Assembly (NCBI RefSeq): GCF_002078875.1
Contig: NC_034409.1
Span: forward strand, 11,441,399-11,505,398
Reading direction: 5' to 3'
DNA length: 64,000 nt
Origin: Numida meleagris
Lineage: Eukaryota > Chordata > Aves > Galliformes > Numididae
Shown: piece by piece, positions 1 through 12,605 of the stretch
How positions within the stretch are numbered: position 1 is the first letter of the stretch
How the letters are laid out: each line of letters starts with the position of its first letter
Notes under the pieces: generated by a model
What the model was told of the DNA's origin: nothing
Databases searched by the model: none
Seen by the model: the letters and a program-made list of their open reading frames with translations, nothing else
Position numbers and translations under genes: made by a program

Positions 1-2504
1 GCTTTACTGGTATTTCTGATTTCTCTTTCAGTGTGGGTTTGTTATATGACTGTTGTCATTTGTATAAAGTCTGAAACCTTTTGATGAGAGGAACTGTCTT
101 CTAGGATGACAATTTCAAGTTGGGGGTCTCTTGTTTCTATGACAATGTAAGTTCTTATGTTAAGTGTACAGTTAGCTATAATGACTTCCTTAGCAGTAGT
201 TATTGGACACATTCTTTATCATATTAACAGAGGATCTGTAGCTCTAATTGGCAGTATTTCAGTCTCAGTGACAGAAGCTGCAAGTTAGGTAGAATCAAGC
301 AATAGAAGTAAGAGAAAATACAGTTTTAACTGATGTGAGGCTTCTGTTACTGGTAGCACAAGTGAGTTGTCTCGGTCTTTCTGTTAAAGCCTCTGGTAGA
401 GAAGGCTTTTTGAAAAACCTTAGCTATACTGCATATAGAGAATATATTTCCCAAACAATTTAGTTTTTCTTTTTATCTGCTCCATTTACTTGTGCAGGAA
501 CATTTCTCTCCCCATAAACTTCTAGAAGAATTACTGGAATTTCTGATAAGCCAATAAGAAGTGCTTTTTCAACACTCATTCTGTTTGGTCATTTTCCAGT
601 GAAAACAGCATAAAAGACTTCAGGAAAAGAATGCAGCACAGTGCTGGAGGTTTAGTTGGGAAAAAGAAAGTAAAATCAGGATTTGGGGTTTTCTTAATTA
701 AAATTAAAATTCAGTAATTAAAATACCAATTAAAAGGTCTTCTGGTTTCATATTTATACTGAGTTTTTATGTTATGCTTATGGTACTTATGTACTAAAGT
801 ACTCTTCAGAACAGATGAGTCCATAAAATACAAAAATGTACCCTTTAAATATGTGTGAAATATCACAGAGGTTTTGTGTACAGTTAATCTGACTTGAAGA
901 AGTATAACAGCTGCTTTGCCTTGATAGGGATTGATATTCGTGTAACTGTTTGAAGAGTAATGAAATTAATGTTTCTGAATATAAAAGTTGGAGAAACAGA
1001 AGGTGTTTGTTCTCTTAGGAAACACAGCAGATTCAATTGGGATCTACTGGGTCAATATTAAGTAGATTACTACTAAGGAGCAAGCAAGTTTCTCATCAAT
1101 AGCTGTAGGAGATGGCTTCAGTCAGCTGCAGAATTCCACCCTTTGTGTATGCGCGTTGAGGAGACTGGTAAAGTGATTTGCAGCTCAGACATTAAAACAG
1201 AAGTCTTCACATATATCTCTCTAGACACTAATATTATACTTGTTATTAAACCATCTGAATAGCTTCCAGATTCTAAAAATCTTTTGCAAAAAGAGCTTAT
1301 TCAGATGTCTGCACCAGGGACTTAACCATGTTGTCCCAGCCAACCTCAGTGAATTTCAGTGCAGGGAGAAAAGTGGGGACTACATAAAACTTCCTTGTGT
1401 CTTAGGTTTCCTGATAATAGGCTACTAGATACTGTTCTTGAAAACTCTAAGGATATTGCTGGTTCTAACAATGGCAGTGCTTATTACATCATGTGTGCTC
1501 TGTTTTTGTGGGTTTGATTTTAAGTCTGTCTAGCTTTTCAGAAAGGTTCTATCTAAATACATATGGTTTACCAATGGAATTGGCATTATATTTTTCTGAT
1601 GCAATTGGAAATTTAAGTAATTTGTCCTTAACAAAACTTAATCACTTAAAGCATTAATGTTATTAGTGTGCCAAGACAGAAATCAGATCCCATGGAGACA
1701 GGTACTGCAAATGAAACAGTCGCTGATGCTATGAGTTGATAGAAGCTGATGGGACATATTAAGGGACATGAAATGTCCCCTTACTTGTACGGGACAAGTA
1801 AGGACATGAAACCCTAACATTGTGTAAGGCAAAAAAAAGCAACCCCTCCTCTTCATTTTGAGTTTCTGTTGATTGCTTGAGTAAAATATTTTTGTAGGTC
1901 TTTACTTTAAATTCCATGACAAATCCCATGTGAACCAGAAGCTTTGTCAATAGCAAAGAAGCAAAACCATGCAAAGATTTGTACAGAATGGAAGGAATGT
2001 TGTCTCCTAAAATGAAATGTGTTTCAGAAATATATTGGAAGTGGTAAAGTGTAGGAGACCATAGTAATGTAAAATTCTGTATTTTAATGAGATATTTGTG
2101 TTTGTGGAAGTGCTAGTTGGACATGAAGTGGCACCAACCACCTAGTGCAAATACATTTTTTGAAACTCTTCCAGCCTGTTAAAGTCGCTTCCTCATGAGG
2201 GAAAATTATAAATACACTTGCAGATCTTTTTTTTTTCCCTTTTTATTAAAAAATATCCTCCTTTGTTTCAGAAAATCCTAAAAATTGTTACCACTGGCAA
2301 AGTTTGGTTTATGAATTGACATGTACAAAATACTATTACAAAGACAGTAGGAACCTGCCATTCTTAACAACTTTGGGAGACATCAGATTGGCATGGATAG
2401 TGGCTTCTCAAAGTGCCTCAGTGTTCCCATCTTTTAACCCAAACTATGTGGGATAGTTGGCAGAATCCTAGATTTAGCACAGCTTGCAAAAAATAAAGGG
2501 TGGG
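1..2504. other. Unique noncoding DNA, no recognised gene
   Basis: I see no recognisable coding sequence or interspersed repeat here. The stretch is AT-rich with stops in all frames. It holds a pair of adjacent perfect hairpins near 1763-1803 and a possible splice-bounded terminal exon at 2272-2500, both treated as findings. An acceptor-like sequence at 12-30 and a donor-like GTAAGT at 147 bracket a segment closed in all three frames, so at most a noncoding exon. Most likely intergenic or intronic. Confidence 0.6.
1763..1803. repeat. Two adjacent perfect inverted repeats (hairpins)
   Basis: The first hairpin has 7-bp arms, GGGACAT (1763-1769) and ATGTCCC (1773-1779), around a 3-nt loop. The second has 10-bp perfect arms, CCTTACTTGT (1779-1788) and ACAAGTAAGG (1794-1803), around a 5-nt loop, and shares base 1779 with the first. 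The 10-mer GGACATGAAA also recurs as a direct repeat at 1764 and 1802. The geometry is seen directly; a function is not implied. Confidence 0.85.
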
Positions 2505-2912
2505 GTTTAGAGCTGTCAGGTGACAGACCTAACTCCCAACCCGACCCTCCCCTGTCACAGCTCCATGCCGTTCTCTGGGGCCCTGTTGCTGTCACAGAGA
2601 GCAGAGCTCAGCGCTGCCCTTCCGCTCCCTGTGGGGAGCTGCAGCCGCCATGAGGCCTCCCCTCAGCTTCCTCTGCTCTGGGCTGAGTGAACCCAGGGAT
2701 CTCAGCTGCCCCTCAACTTTATGCAGCTGGTGATTACACAGTCCTCTAATTTGTCAAGATCTCTCCACAAGGCTTCTCTAACCTTGAAGGAGTCAACAGT
2801 TCCTCTCAGTCATCCACAGACTTACTTAGCATACCTTCAAGTTCTGTATTCAAGTCATCTATGAAAACATTAAAGAGAACTGGCCCTACAGTGGAACCCT
2901 CCATATCCTCCT
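2505..2912 (-). mobile_element. CR1 retrotransposon fragment, CR1-C-like, internally deleted
   Basis: Read on the minus strand this is CR1 ORF2 sequence. The GC-rich part at about 2510-2715, with the block GGAGCTGCAGCCGCCATGAG near 2637 followed by the CCTCAGCTTCCTCTGCTC type of run, matches the CR1-C style of element as I remember it. The part from about 2727 matches the region around the reverse-transcriptase active site: the complement of the aspartate box and of the downstream block ending in AGAACTGGCCC near 2878-2895. Several hundred bases expected between these parts are missing at about 2716-2727, so the copy is internally deleted as well as lacking its 3' end. No reading frame survives. 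It differs in style from the other copies in the window and looks older. Subfamily assignment is from memory, not an alignment. Confidence 0.7.
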
Positions 2913-3081
2913 CTTTCAGTGCTTGAGGCCCGTGCTGTATTAGAGATTATTAGTGAGGGATCAGAGGAGGATTTTACCATTTACAAACAACTTGACTTAG
3001 CTGTTGTAGAATCCACCCTCTTTTTCAGGAGAAAGCAGTTGCATAACCTTAATGATTACATCCAGCTGAGATTCTGCAGTG

Positions 3082-3100
3082 TTTTTTTTTTTTTTTTTTT
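3082..3100. repeat. Poly(T) tract, 19 nt
   Basis: Uninterrupted run of 19 T. It is not followed by a recognisable SINE or processed-gene body on the minus strand, so it is listed only as a homopolymer likely to be length-polymorphic. Confidence 0.95.
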
Positions 3101-3801
3101 AATTTCCTTTTATGTCTAATAATACTTCTAGGCTCTTTAACCAAAACTGGCACAATCTGGTGTAGTATGTTGTCAACACGAGAACTGATGAAAAGGTTCA
3201 TGTCTCCTTTTGGCAACCACATAGCAGTACTGTTCACTGTACAGCACCTTTCAGTGGGTAACACATTCCATAGTTAGTCTCCTAGAAGTTTGATCCTGAT
3301 GTTGATTGTAAGCACACTATTGCCCCACATTTGCATTATTAATTTATTGAGCCTTTTTATAAGTGCAGTCATTTGTAGGACAAAGAAACAAAGGAAACCT
3401 TGAAAACCTGATGTCTCCGGCCTGAAAAAGGGTAGCTGGTTTGCAGTACACAGCAATAACACACAACTGTTTAGTTCTGAAGATTCGTAACATTCTGCGT
3501 AGTCAGTATCACTAGGGAACACATGTGGTAAGGTGGATTTTGGCCTAGGTAGCTAAGTTCGTAACTTGTACTCCTAAAAGAAAAAAAATTGCATTATCAG
3601 AGGTTCAAACTGTACTTGACAAAATAGCACTAGTATCATTCTCCAAAAGACCATCATCAGTTCTTCACTGTCCTTAATTCAGCCTTCGCTTGGACCATGC
3701 ATGCATTCGAAGCATCCTTGTGACAGCAAGTGAATGTACCTGTGTTTGAAAGGTGCTAAGGACATCCTGCACTGGATAATACCAAGCTTTTTTTTTTCTT
3801 C

Positions 3802-3803
<2 letters not shown>

Positions 3804-3840
<37 letters not shown>
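3804..3840. repeat. (TG)n dinucleotide microsatellite, about 18.5 units
   Basis: A perfect alternating TG tract of 37 nt, preceded by a T-rich stretch. It is the longest dinucleotide array in the window. Alternating purine-pyrimidine tracts of this kind can adopt Z-DNA and are usually polymorphic in length. An open frame across it reads as an alternating Cys-Val run and is an artefact of the repeat. Confidence 0.97.
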
Positions 3841-3841
<1 letters not shown>

Positions 3842-4543
3842 TGTCCCACTGCCATCAGAAGGATAGGGAAGGCTCTTAATCCGATTTTCAGTCCATCCTG
3901 TGGAGCAAGTCTGTATAGTAATCTCCAGTGCCCTTTAGTGTAGGACTACACCTGGTGGGAATTTCTCCACTAATATTTGAAATATTTCCATCTTTCTCCT
4001 TTTTTTTTTTCCTCTCCCCCAACAGAAAATAGAACCAAGTGGCAAAACATTGAAGTTCGTATTTTCTGATGTTTCTTTCTGAGTTTAATTTTATCTGTCT
4101 AACTTGAGAGCAAGTGCTCTCTGCATTGCTGGACATGGATTATGCACAGGGAAAAGAGCCATCTACTCAGTCACCAGCTAGCAGCAGCTTTTAAGTTCCT
4201 CTTTGGAAGACTTCCTATCAAGAACTGACCTCATCTCATCATGTTTATCTTCTAAGATCTGATGGATCACAGAACAAGTGTGGCATTGCTCTGAGTCAAA
4301 AGTTTATGCATCTTTATTCATATTTTACTAGAAAACAGTGTTGTGTCACTGCTGAGAGGCAATTTTTGATCAAATCCAGGAACAGCCAAACAGCCTAGCC
4401 TCCGTGTCTCTGTAGGCCTTTTTTTTGTATTTTGTCTGGCAGCTACCAATACTGCTGTCTCCTGAAAACAGCCTGCAGTTAAGAGAGGTGGACTTGCAAT
4501 GCATGATTTACACAAGAGCTTTTCAGAATGCTGACTTAATAGA

Positions 4544-4554
4544 GGGGGGGGGGG
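4544..4554. repeat. G11 homopolymer
   Basis: Run of 11 consecutive G followed by an A-rich stretch. It is a single G tract, so it does not by itself meet the four-run pattern for an intramolecular G-quadruplex. Confidence 0.95.
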
Positions 4555-7500
4555 AAAAAGCCCTCCAAAACCAAACAAAAAAAACCAACAAGATATTTCA
4601 CTGAAGTCTCCAAGACAAGGATCTCTTTTTGTATTTTAGATTATTTTTATGTTTTTCTGTTATAAAGAGCATATTTGTTGAATTTGCAGTAATTACTTTC
4701 TAGATCAAGTGGATGCATTTTGTTATAAAGTGTAGATGCATTTGCAATGATCAGATTTTCTTATGACCCCTCAGTTTTTCCCTGCTGCTCTAACCTGCAC
4801 ACTGCAAGGGCTGTTTGACTTCCCTGAGTGTTTTGCATTTTATGTGAAACATATCTTTGAAAATAAAAGGGACCTTATAAAAGATACAAAGATTCCTACA
4901 TTTGGAAAATTAAAAAATCAATTTGACTAACACTGTTATAGATCATATAACTTTAGAATTTGGCTTTGAGGGGCTCGAAACTCTACAGTTTTCCCAGAGA
5001 GCATAAATTGCAGGTGTTCTTTGGCTTTCACGATGAGATGCGCATAAAGTAATTCCTTAAAATGTATGAGCCAAATGGAGCTGCCCATGCTGAGCTGCAC
5101 AGCGCATGGCTCAGCTGGAAGTGGCTGCCAGCATCAGAAATGCTCCACGTGCCTGCTGAAGGCTGCGCCTGGCCCCAGTAAGAGCAGTCTGTTTCCAGTG
5201 CCATCGGAACATAATGTGATAGCTTCTGACTGCTCCATCCCAGGGATGGTCATAACTACTTCCACCTGGGTTTTTTATTAGTCAGTTTGAAGATCTTCTT
5301 TTGCTCATTTGCCTTTGAAAAAAAGTTCGTCTGTTAACAATCAGCTAGGCATCATGTTTGCTTGCAAAGCACCTGCAACAACACATAATTTCTGCTTCGC
5401 TTATGTCAAACAAGGCAGCCAAGAATTTCATGTCTATGCTGATTTATGCTATACTGGTTGGAATTACATTGGAAGTGCATTAATTTTATGTGTCCTGCTG
5501 AGGTTTGCTTTATTTTCACGTGCCAATATCAACTACTCAGGAAAATTTTTTATCAGTATTATCAAGTTCGCAATATAGTGTGGAATATTTTGTGTTTCCT
5601 TTGTAGGAGTATTGCCAATTCACTGTTTGTAGATCTTACATTTCCATGTGTTAGAGCTGTGTTCTAAAGGTTTACAATGGAGTTTTGCCTATGGAAGCTG
5701 TCCACGTACACTGCCCATGATTTGTGTCTTTGTTAGAACTGTTTAAGAAACAAGGGAATTTAGGATGTTCTTGTTTTTCAGAAACATTCACAAAGTATTT
5801 TTGTGATTACTTGTTATAAATATAAAGAACAATCTGTCTAGCAAAGAAATGTGAGGAAGGAGGCAAAAAAAGAGTTAGGAGTGGAAGACTGCTGAGTAAT
5901 GTCATCCAGTTGCCTAACTGACTACCAAGCTTTGTCAGTCTGTAGTACTGGTACTACTGCATGAGAACTTCCATTGCAGTTATATCTTGTGAGGTTACAT
6001 ATCCTAGCATAGGACTCTCTGGTTGTTTTTAATAAAGGCAGATAGCCTATAGTGGGAGACGTGGGAAGTTTCGCTGGGAGCTGGAGATGTCCTGCTTTTG
6101 GAGCCCTGGCTCTGATGCAGGGGAAGGGTTGTTGCTGGCCACAACTCCCCTAGGAAATGGAAGAGGACCGGTGCTGGTGCCCTTACCCTGACTACAGGAG
6201 AAGAAGGTACAAGCTGTTCATCCTGTGGGAGAAAGGCGTGAGGTTGCTTTCTCCACAGAGATGATTCCAATCCCTTGTGCTCATGGAAACCATGTGTGAA
6301 GGAGAAAAGTTATGTATGTCCTTAGCATTTGCTACACAGTCTCCATAGAGGAACTTTGCTCTCCTCCCTTCTCTCCTTTCCTCCAACATCCCTTCCAGTT
6401 GGGTTGGCACCCAAAGAGGGAGACTCTGCCAGGGGCTTCCTGCAGAGTATAGCAAGGAGGTGCTGTTCTGAGCTGGCTCTGTCACACATAACCCTTCCTG
6501 CTGGAGCCCAGCACTGTCTGTGACTTAGCATTGAGTCAGCAGGCTTTCTGACCCAAAGGGCTTACTCGCTAATTAGCTGTTTGCTTTACCTCTTCCTTCC
6601 CCAGCAAGGCTGCCTGTCCCACAGGCGATGCAAATGGGGCAGAAGCCAGTGCTCTTGGCAGGCTCCTCAGTGGTACCTCGCAAGCCAGAACTGATGTGCA
6701 GATGTTAGTCAAAAAGTCTCAACAGCTTGTTAAAGATGTTTGTTATCCTTCATCATGTAATATAGTTCAACTCAGCAAAGGAAATAAATGTACTTGGTTT
6801 AATAAGATTTTATACACCTCTTATTTTTTTGTCAATCTATATAACAAAAAACCTTGGAGAAATTGTATGCTTAATACATAAGTAGCTAAATTAAAATAAT
6901 ATTAAGGATTTCTGAGTAAAAAAAAAAGTCTTTAATCCAAATTTTATTTAGCATGTTAAATAAATAAATTGCCATGGTTGTTGTCTTACTTAGAGCATGC
7001 TTTCTTCATTACATTAGCATAGGAGGTTCAGTTTTCCTCTACTGTGTCAGAACAGACCTTAAGCAACTCCCCAGTTCCATGGGTTGTGTCCTTACTGGTA
7101 TGCTGGAGTACATTCAACACTGATCAGGAAAATTCTCTCTTGTATCGCAGTCTTCACTCCTGTGGTTTGAATGTACTTCCATGGAAAATCTCACAGTGTT
7201 TCAAAGATATTTGAGCACTTGGGTGTCTTTGTGCTTCTACCTTGTATTTTAAATATGTTTTGTTCTGTGGCTCAAATAGCAAAACACCCAATATATGAAG
7301 TTGTTACTGTACATGGCGCTTAATGGACATAGAAAAAAGCCTCAATATTTATCAGTATTGAGTCTTGTGGTGACTTTAGTGTTTCAGTGTGAATGGAGGA
7401 AGAGTTGGAGGTAGGCTGCTTAAGCAATTCTTAGCCTATTGAGACAGACTAGTACATCACTTTTTGAAAGCTCACTTACATATTTATGTACAGCAGTATG

Positions 7501-8155
7501 TGTAAAGGGGTCTGTATATTATGGTCGTGACAAAAGAAGAGGTGTATGATATATCTTACTTGATACAGCAGTGAGATATGTCAATGATAACAACAATAAG
7601 ATGTTCTTAACTGAAAAATCTATGGGTAGTATTTTCCATGGGATGTTTGAAATGTGCAGTGATGTAGCTTTTAAGATATTTGACTAGATAAAGGAATGGG
7701 CGAGCACTGAGGTGATCTGTGTCTGGTTCTCTAGAAACCTGAAATAAATCTCAGTCTCTCTGCTGTAGTTCCCCACTGATAATAAAATCCTCGATGCTAA
7801 TAAAATCATGCAGAGTATTAAACTAATAATATGTCTGTTCATCAGAAAGATGGACTGAGTGTAAATCCATTAAAAATAGTGCATTTGTCTTCAGTAGTAA
7901 TAAGGGGACATATACTAATATGACTTAGAACAATATAATTGCTAATTATACAACATTGGCCTGATCCTTGAAAAGTATTCTCTGACAGCTGAAAGAGATC
8001 CTGTATAAATAAAAGATAAAGGAATAAAGTTTTTTTGAGTTCTAGTGTGTATTTTTCATGTTCATTTTCTCCCTATATAACTCACTGGCCCCACAAATTT
8101 CCTGTGTCAGTTTTGACAGTATTCTAATCAAGTCAGTGATCTCTTTGATAGTGTC

Positions 8156-8170
8156 TTTTTTTTTTTTTTT
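8156..8170. repeat. Poly(T) tract, 15 nt
   Basis: Uninterrupted T run in AT-rich unique DNA, with no transposon body recognised on either side. Confidence 0.93.
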
Positions 8171-11100
8171 AATCTGCATGGCAAACAGGGGCTTTTCCAT
8201 TAGTTGAAAAGTGTCTTTTCTGCTGGTATTGCTGGCTTTCCACAAGCGTAGTTTCTCTCTGCTGGCTGGGAGAGGTAAGGAAGGCTCTCACAGTACGCAT
8301 CATCCCAGTCTTTTCACCATACCGTCTGTTGAAGGTTTTAATTAAGCATTTATTTAATGTCTGTGGCCAAATATTTGCATTTGGATAGTTCCAGACAATT
8401 TCTTACTTTCCATGGGAACTGCAGTTAATGTTTGTGATTATTATCTTTGCACTAGATTTTTCTCTGAGAGTCCGTGGAGAAATCTCGCCCCAAATACATT
8501 TCCATGTTACTTTGTTATTTTTCTTCTACATTTTTCTCATTCTGTGATTTTTCTGTTCTATCTCTACGTAAATAATCTATATTCTCCAAAATAATGGATA
8601 ATCTTGAAAAAAGAGACAATTCTTGAAAAGGCCTTGATGTATATTTTACATTTAGAAATTGAAAAGATCACCTGTCTGAACAAATAAACAGGCTGAAGAA
8701 GATGGCTGATGTTTAGAGATTTTTGTATACAGCTTGGGCACAAAATCTGCTGTCACTTAAGACAGTATAAACCGTGGCTGAATCTACTGTGGATTGCTCT
8801 TTGCTTATGGACAAAACTGAAACATAACACGCTTCATTCTGTTCTTTGTATTTTAAGGTACCAAAGGCTTTTCTTACTCCATTTATTTATGGGGGCAATT
8901 TACAGAGGATAGTTTTTTTCTAAAGCTGCTTGGGCTTTTTTCTTTTGTTTATTTACCTCCCAGAAGCTAGGTTGAATTCCTTATATTGAGTAAAAAGAAC
9001 CAAGATATTTTGCTTTGATGTGTAGCAAACTATTAACCAGAAAATTAACTTTTCAGGCTACTCCATATTTTTGTTTTAGATTTCTGATTTATTGTTTATC
9101 ATTATGTCCAGTATAAAGAGTTATTGGGAAGGATTTGTTGTTCAGACTTCTAGAGCACAAGAAGCTGAGATTTTGCTTGAAATGATCTTTGATTCCATAT
9201 TTATATGCAACTCTAAACAAACGTTATCTTAATTCATCAAAGATGCATATAATTCACATACAAAGAACTAGTACTGTAAGTTTTCATCATCTTTTGTGTA
9301 ATCTGCTGCCCACAAAACAGTTGAGATGAATGATACTATGAAGTCCAGTTGCACAATTTGAAAAAAAAAATCTACATATGGTAAATTACTATTGCGAACC
9401 TCTGTACTGAATGGAACAGTGCTGCACTACAGCTGGTGTAAGAAGCAGAAAAGAAACTCAGAGTCAAGGTGGCTGTATCACAGTAGCTGAAAAAACAGCT
9501 TGTAAGTGAAACATACATAAGGTTAGTGTCTTGATCATGTTGTCTGGTAGCAGAGCAGCCATGTGTTACATTTTTGCATTCTGAGCACAATTCTGACTCT
9601 CTTGTCAGATTTGGGTTTCAAAAATCACCCATCAGCTGTGGTGCAGGTAAATGTATGGGTTTTGCCAAGCAGATGTATCAGCCTTGAGCATGTTTTTATA
9701 ATTATGAGTTTCTAAGATGAGAATTTTCTAATATATTCTAATATAAACTCTTTAGTTTAGCAATAACAAGGAGCTCCATTACAGGTTGATTTACAGAGTG
9801 GTTAAAATTAGTACTGGATTAGCCTAGAATGAAGGCAAATGATTTTTCTAGATATAATAAATGAAAGAGTAACTTATGTAATAGTTAAGACTTTTACCTA
9901 ACCAGATTTTCCAAAAGCCATTTGAAAATAGCATTTGGCAACCCTACATGAGATTTACCTGAGAAATTAGGAGCATTTTTTGGACTTTCTAAAATTTTGT
10001 TGTCTCATGGTTAATTTATTTAAATGCTGAGCAAGTCTGGCTTGTCCTGATGTTAGAATTATGGGTGCTTGCGGGTTTTGAGCAGTAAGCCCCGGGATCA
10101 AACATCCAAATCATTTTTAAATTAGAGTGCTGAAGTTGATGTTAAATTAGTGAAATTCATAGCTTCCCTCTGTCATCATTAATCTCATTAGGCAGTATGG
10201 CCACCTAATGTTTTTGGAAATTGTGTCCTAGTCTATTAATATTTTGGGCTTCTCAGACCATAAAACATTGAAAAAACGGAAGCTTTAATACACAATAGTC
10301 AGCATTAGGTTTCTACAGGCAGTGTCTACATGGGGATGCCATTTTGTACACCTACAGAAAAGTGTACCAAAACTGGGATTTTAAAAGGATATGAGAGAGC
10401 AGGAAATCGTTGAAATGTAATGTTCTTTTTGAAACTTCCTCTGACAGAATGAAATTTCAATGGTTGGTTAGCACAGAACCCCAGAGAGAGCTGTGGGACC
10501 GTAGAGCACTGTTGATCACCAGGGATCGAGGCCAAAGTTTGTTTTGCATTGAATATAAATGCAACTTGACCTCAGTCACCATCACAACTGTCTTTTGTTC
10601 TCTAGGGTTGCAGTGTAGGAGCTGAATCTGGTGGGATGATAAGTGATTCTGTTTTCTGCTGCCCTGTGATGCATGGTTTAGCTCACTTAAAAGTGCCATT
10701 TAAATTTCTGACCAGTTCATTTCATTTGGTACTGCCTAATTCCACACAGTAATACACGTACCTTATCCAAGGGGAGGAAGCTTTGTGCATTATTTCTTTG
10801 CTGTATGCACTTTTAAAATAACAGTGTTTACAGAAGGGGAAAAGAAGATGTCCGTACATATCACGGGTGCTAATGGATCACTTCTTGTATTTGTGGAAGA
10901 GACAAATAACACGAAGAAGGTGAAGAGGAGGATGGGCTTATTTTTTTTTTCTTCCCTTCTTTAGTAGGAGTGCCACACATTCACCATAAATAATTAAGTG
11001 ACCGTGGTGTATTCAGGTGTTTTTGCTTTTTGTAAAACATGTTGATTATCCCAGGTAAATACTCCTGAGAAAAGGTGAGTTGGAGGATACCAGTAACTCT

Positions 11101-12285
11101 GCATTCACATAGCTGCAGTATGAAGTTCTGCACGCCACAGAGCAGCTCATTTCTGGCTGGGAAGGTCTCCTAGTGCATTTGTGTGTTGTGGATTTGGAAT
11201 GAAAAGGGAAGATATTTGTTGTGCAGGTCGCTACATAGTGATGTCAGACATAAGAGACGTAGGCAGCACCCAGCGTGGCAGGACTAAGCAGCCCTGGGCC
11301 CTTGTGCATGCATGAGGAGATGGGTATATCTGACATACTATATAGGAACTATTTGTAGGTTTTGTAACACGTGTACAGTAGGTTGTTCTGCCTATCTCCT
11401 ACAGCCATTCATGCAGAAATGTCTGGATATTCCAGTTACCACATGAATTCAGAAACTTTGTGGATCTCTTGTAAAAAAAGGTTACTGGTAAATATGTAAC
11501 TGTTATGTACACTTAACACAGTTACTAGTAACATTTACTCACTGCCAAACTGCTTTTGAACACTTGATATGCAAAAATGAGTATTTTCTAAAGAAATTTA
11601 AAAATATATATTACATTTCTGGAATGACTGGCAATAGACATGAAGGTGACAATGTGAAAAGTGCCATCACAGTCTCAGGAATAGGTTTCTGTTTCAGTGT
11701 CAGCATGCTATCCTATGGAAAGCAAAACGAAACAAAAAAACCCCACAGAATAAAAACAAACTAAACCCAACAGCATTGTGTCTAAATTTAAATCAGTTAA
11801 TTCTCCGATTTTAATATGAGGTACTTACAGGAATAAGACCAAAATTTTGATGCTTCAGAAGGATGGTCCAATGAATCTTTGTTTCCCAGTAATTAAATGC
11901 TATTTGATTTGATTGTTCTGATCTAAGCTCTAAGATTCTTTCTTCTGTTTGGTCATAGATAGCTCCTTATAAGCTCTATATCTGTTGATAGTCACTTAAA
12001 CAATGTAAAAGCAACAGAGGATAAAAGTAAAATTATCCTGTTAACTGCAATAAATAAATGGTTAGATTTTAATGGACAAGAATTAAACAGGGAAATATTG
12101 CCAAAGGCCTGACAAAGTGTAATTTATTATCTCTGTTTATAAATCCATGGTGGAATACTGCAAGAAATTTAAACTTCATCTGTAGCATTTTTGCCCAGAA
12201 AAATTCTCTCTAACAATCTTATAAGTATGTGTGTTAAAAACATATAAATGAGTTTTGAAGGATACCATCAAATTTTGAAGGATAC

Positions 12286-12605
12286 TATTCCTTTCAGTAT
12301 CTAAAGGGGAATTAAAGGAAAGAAGAGGACAGACTCTTTAGTAGGGTCTGTTGTGAGAGAACAAGGGGAAATAGTTTCAAGCTTAAAGGCGGTAGATATA
12401 GGTTAGATATAAGGAAGAAGTCTTCTACAGTGAGGGTGGTGAGGCACTGGAACAGGCTGCCCGGAGATCTGATGGATGCCGCATCCCTGGAGACTTTCAG
12501 GGCCAGGTGGGACCAGGCTCTGGGCAGCCTGATCTAGCTGTGGTGTCCCTGTTTGTTTCAGGGAAGCAGGTCCCTTCCAACCCTAAGGATTCTGTGATTC
12601 AATGA
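12286..12605 (+). mobile_element. CR1 retrotransposon 3' end
   Basis: The last part of CR1 ORF2 and the 3' UTR read on the plus strand. Recognisable blocks are the segment encoding the RLDIRKKFF-like motif (around 12400-12425), the GTGGTGAGGCACTGGAACAGG block at about 12435, the GGCCAGGTGGGACCAGGCTC region near 12500, and the terminal TCCCTTCCAACC and ATTCTGTGATTC signature near 12567-12600. The copy is strongly 5'-truncated, as nearly all CR1 copies are, and carries frame-breaking changes. It ends in the short octamer-type repeats typical of CR1 rather than poly(A). A 13-bp direct duplication (TTTTGAAGGATAC at 12253 and 12273) sits just upstream of the 5' breakpoint. Confidence 0.93.

Larger units (their letters stand above)
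2913..12285. other. Unique noncoding DNA with simple repeats
   Basis: No gene or transposon is recognised in these roughly 9 kb. Short open frames (under 100 codons) occur on both strands but none shows a known motif. The stretch contains a poly(T) run, a (TG)n microsatellite, a G11 run and another poly(T) run, listed separately. A strong acceptor-like pyrimidine tract ends at 4025, and an AATAAA lies near 4862; see findings. The slightly GC-richer patches at about 5070-5260 and 6060-6540 also show nothing I can name. Confidence 0.6.

Noticed and set aside
3734..3943. Plus-strand ORF with an alternating Cys-Val run
   Set aside because: The run is the (TG)n microsatellite read in frame; nothing else supports coding.
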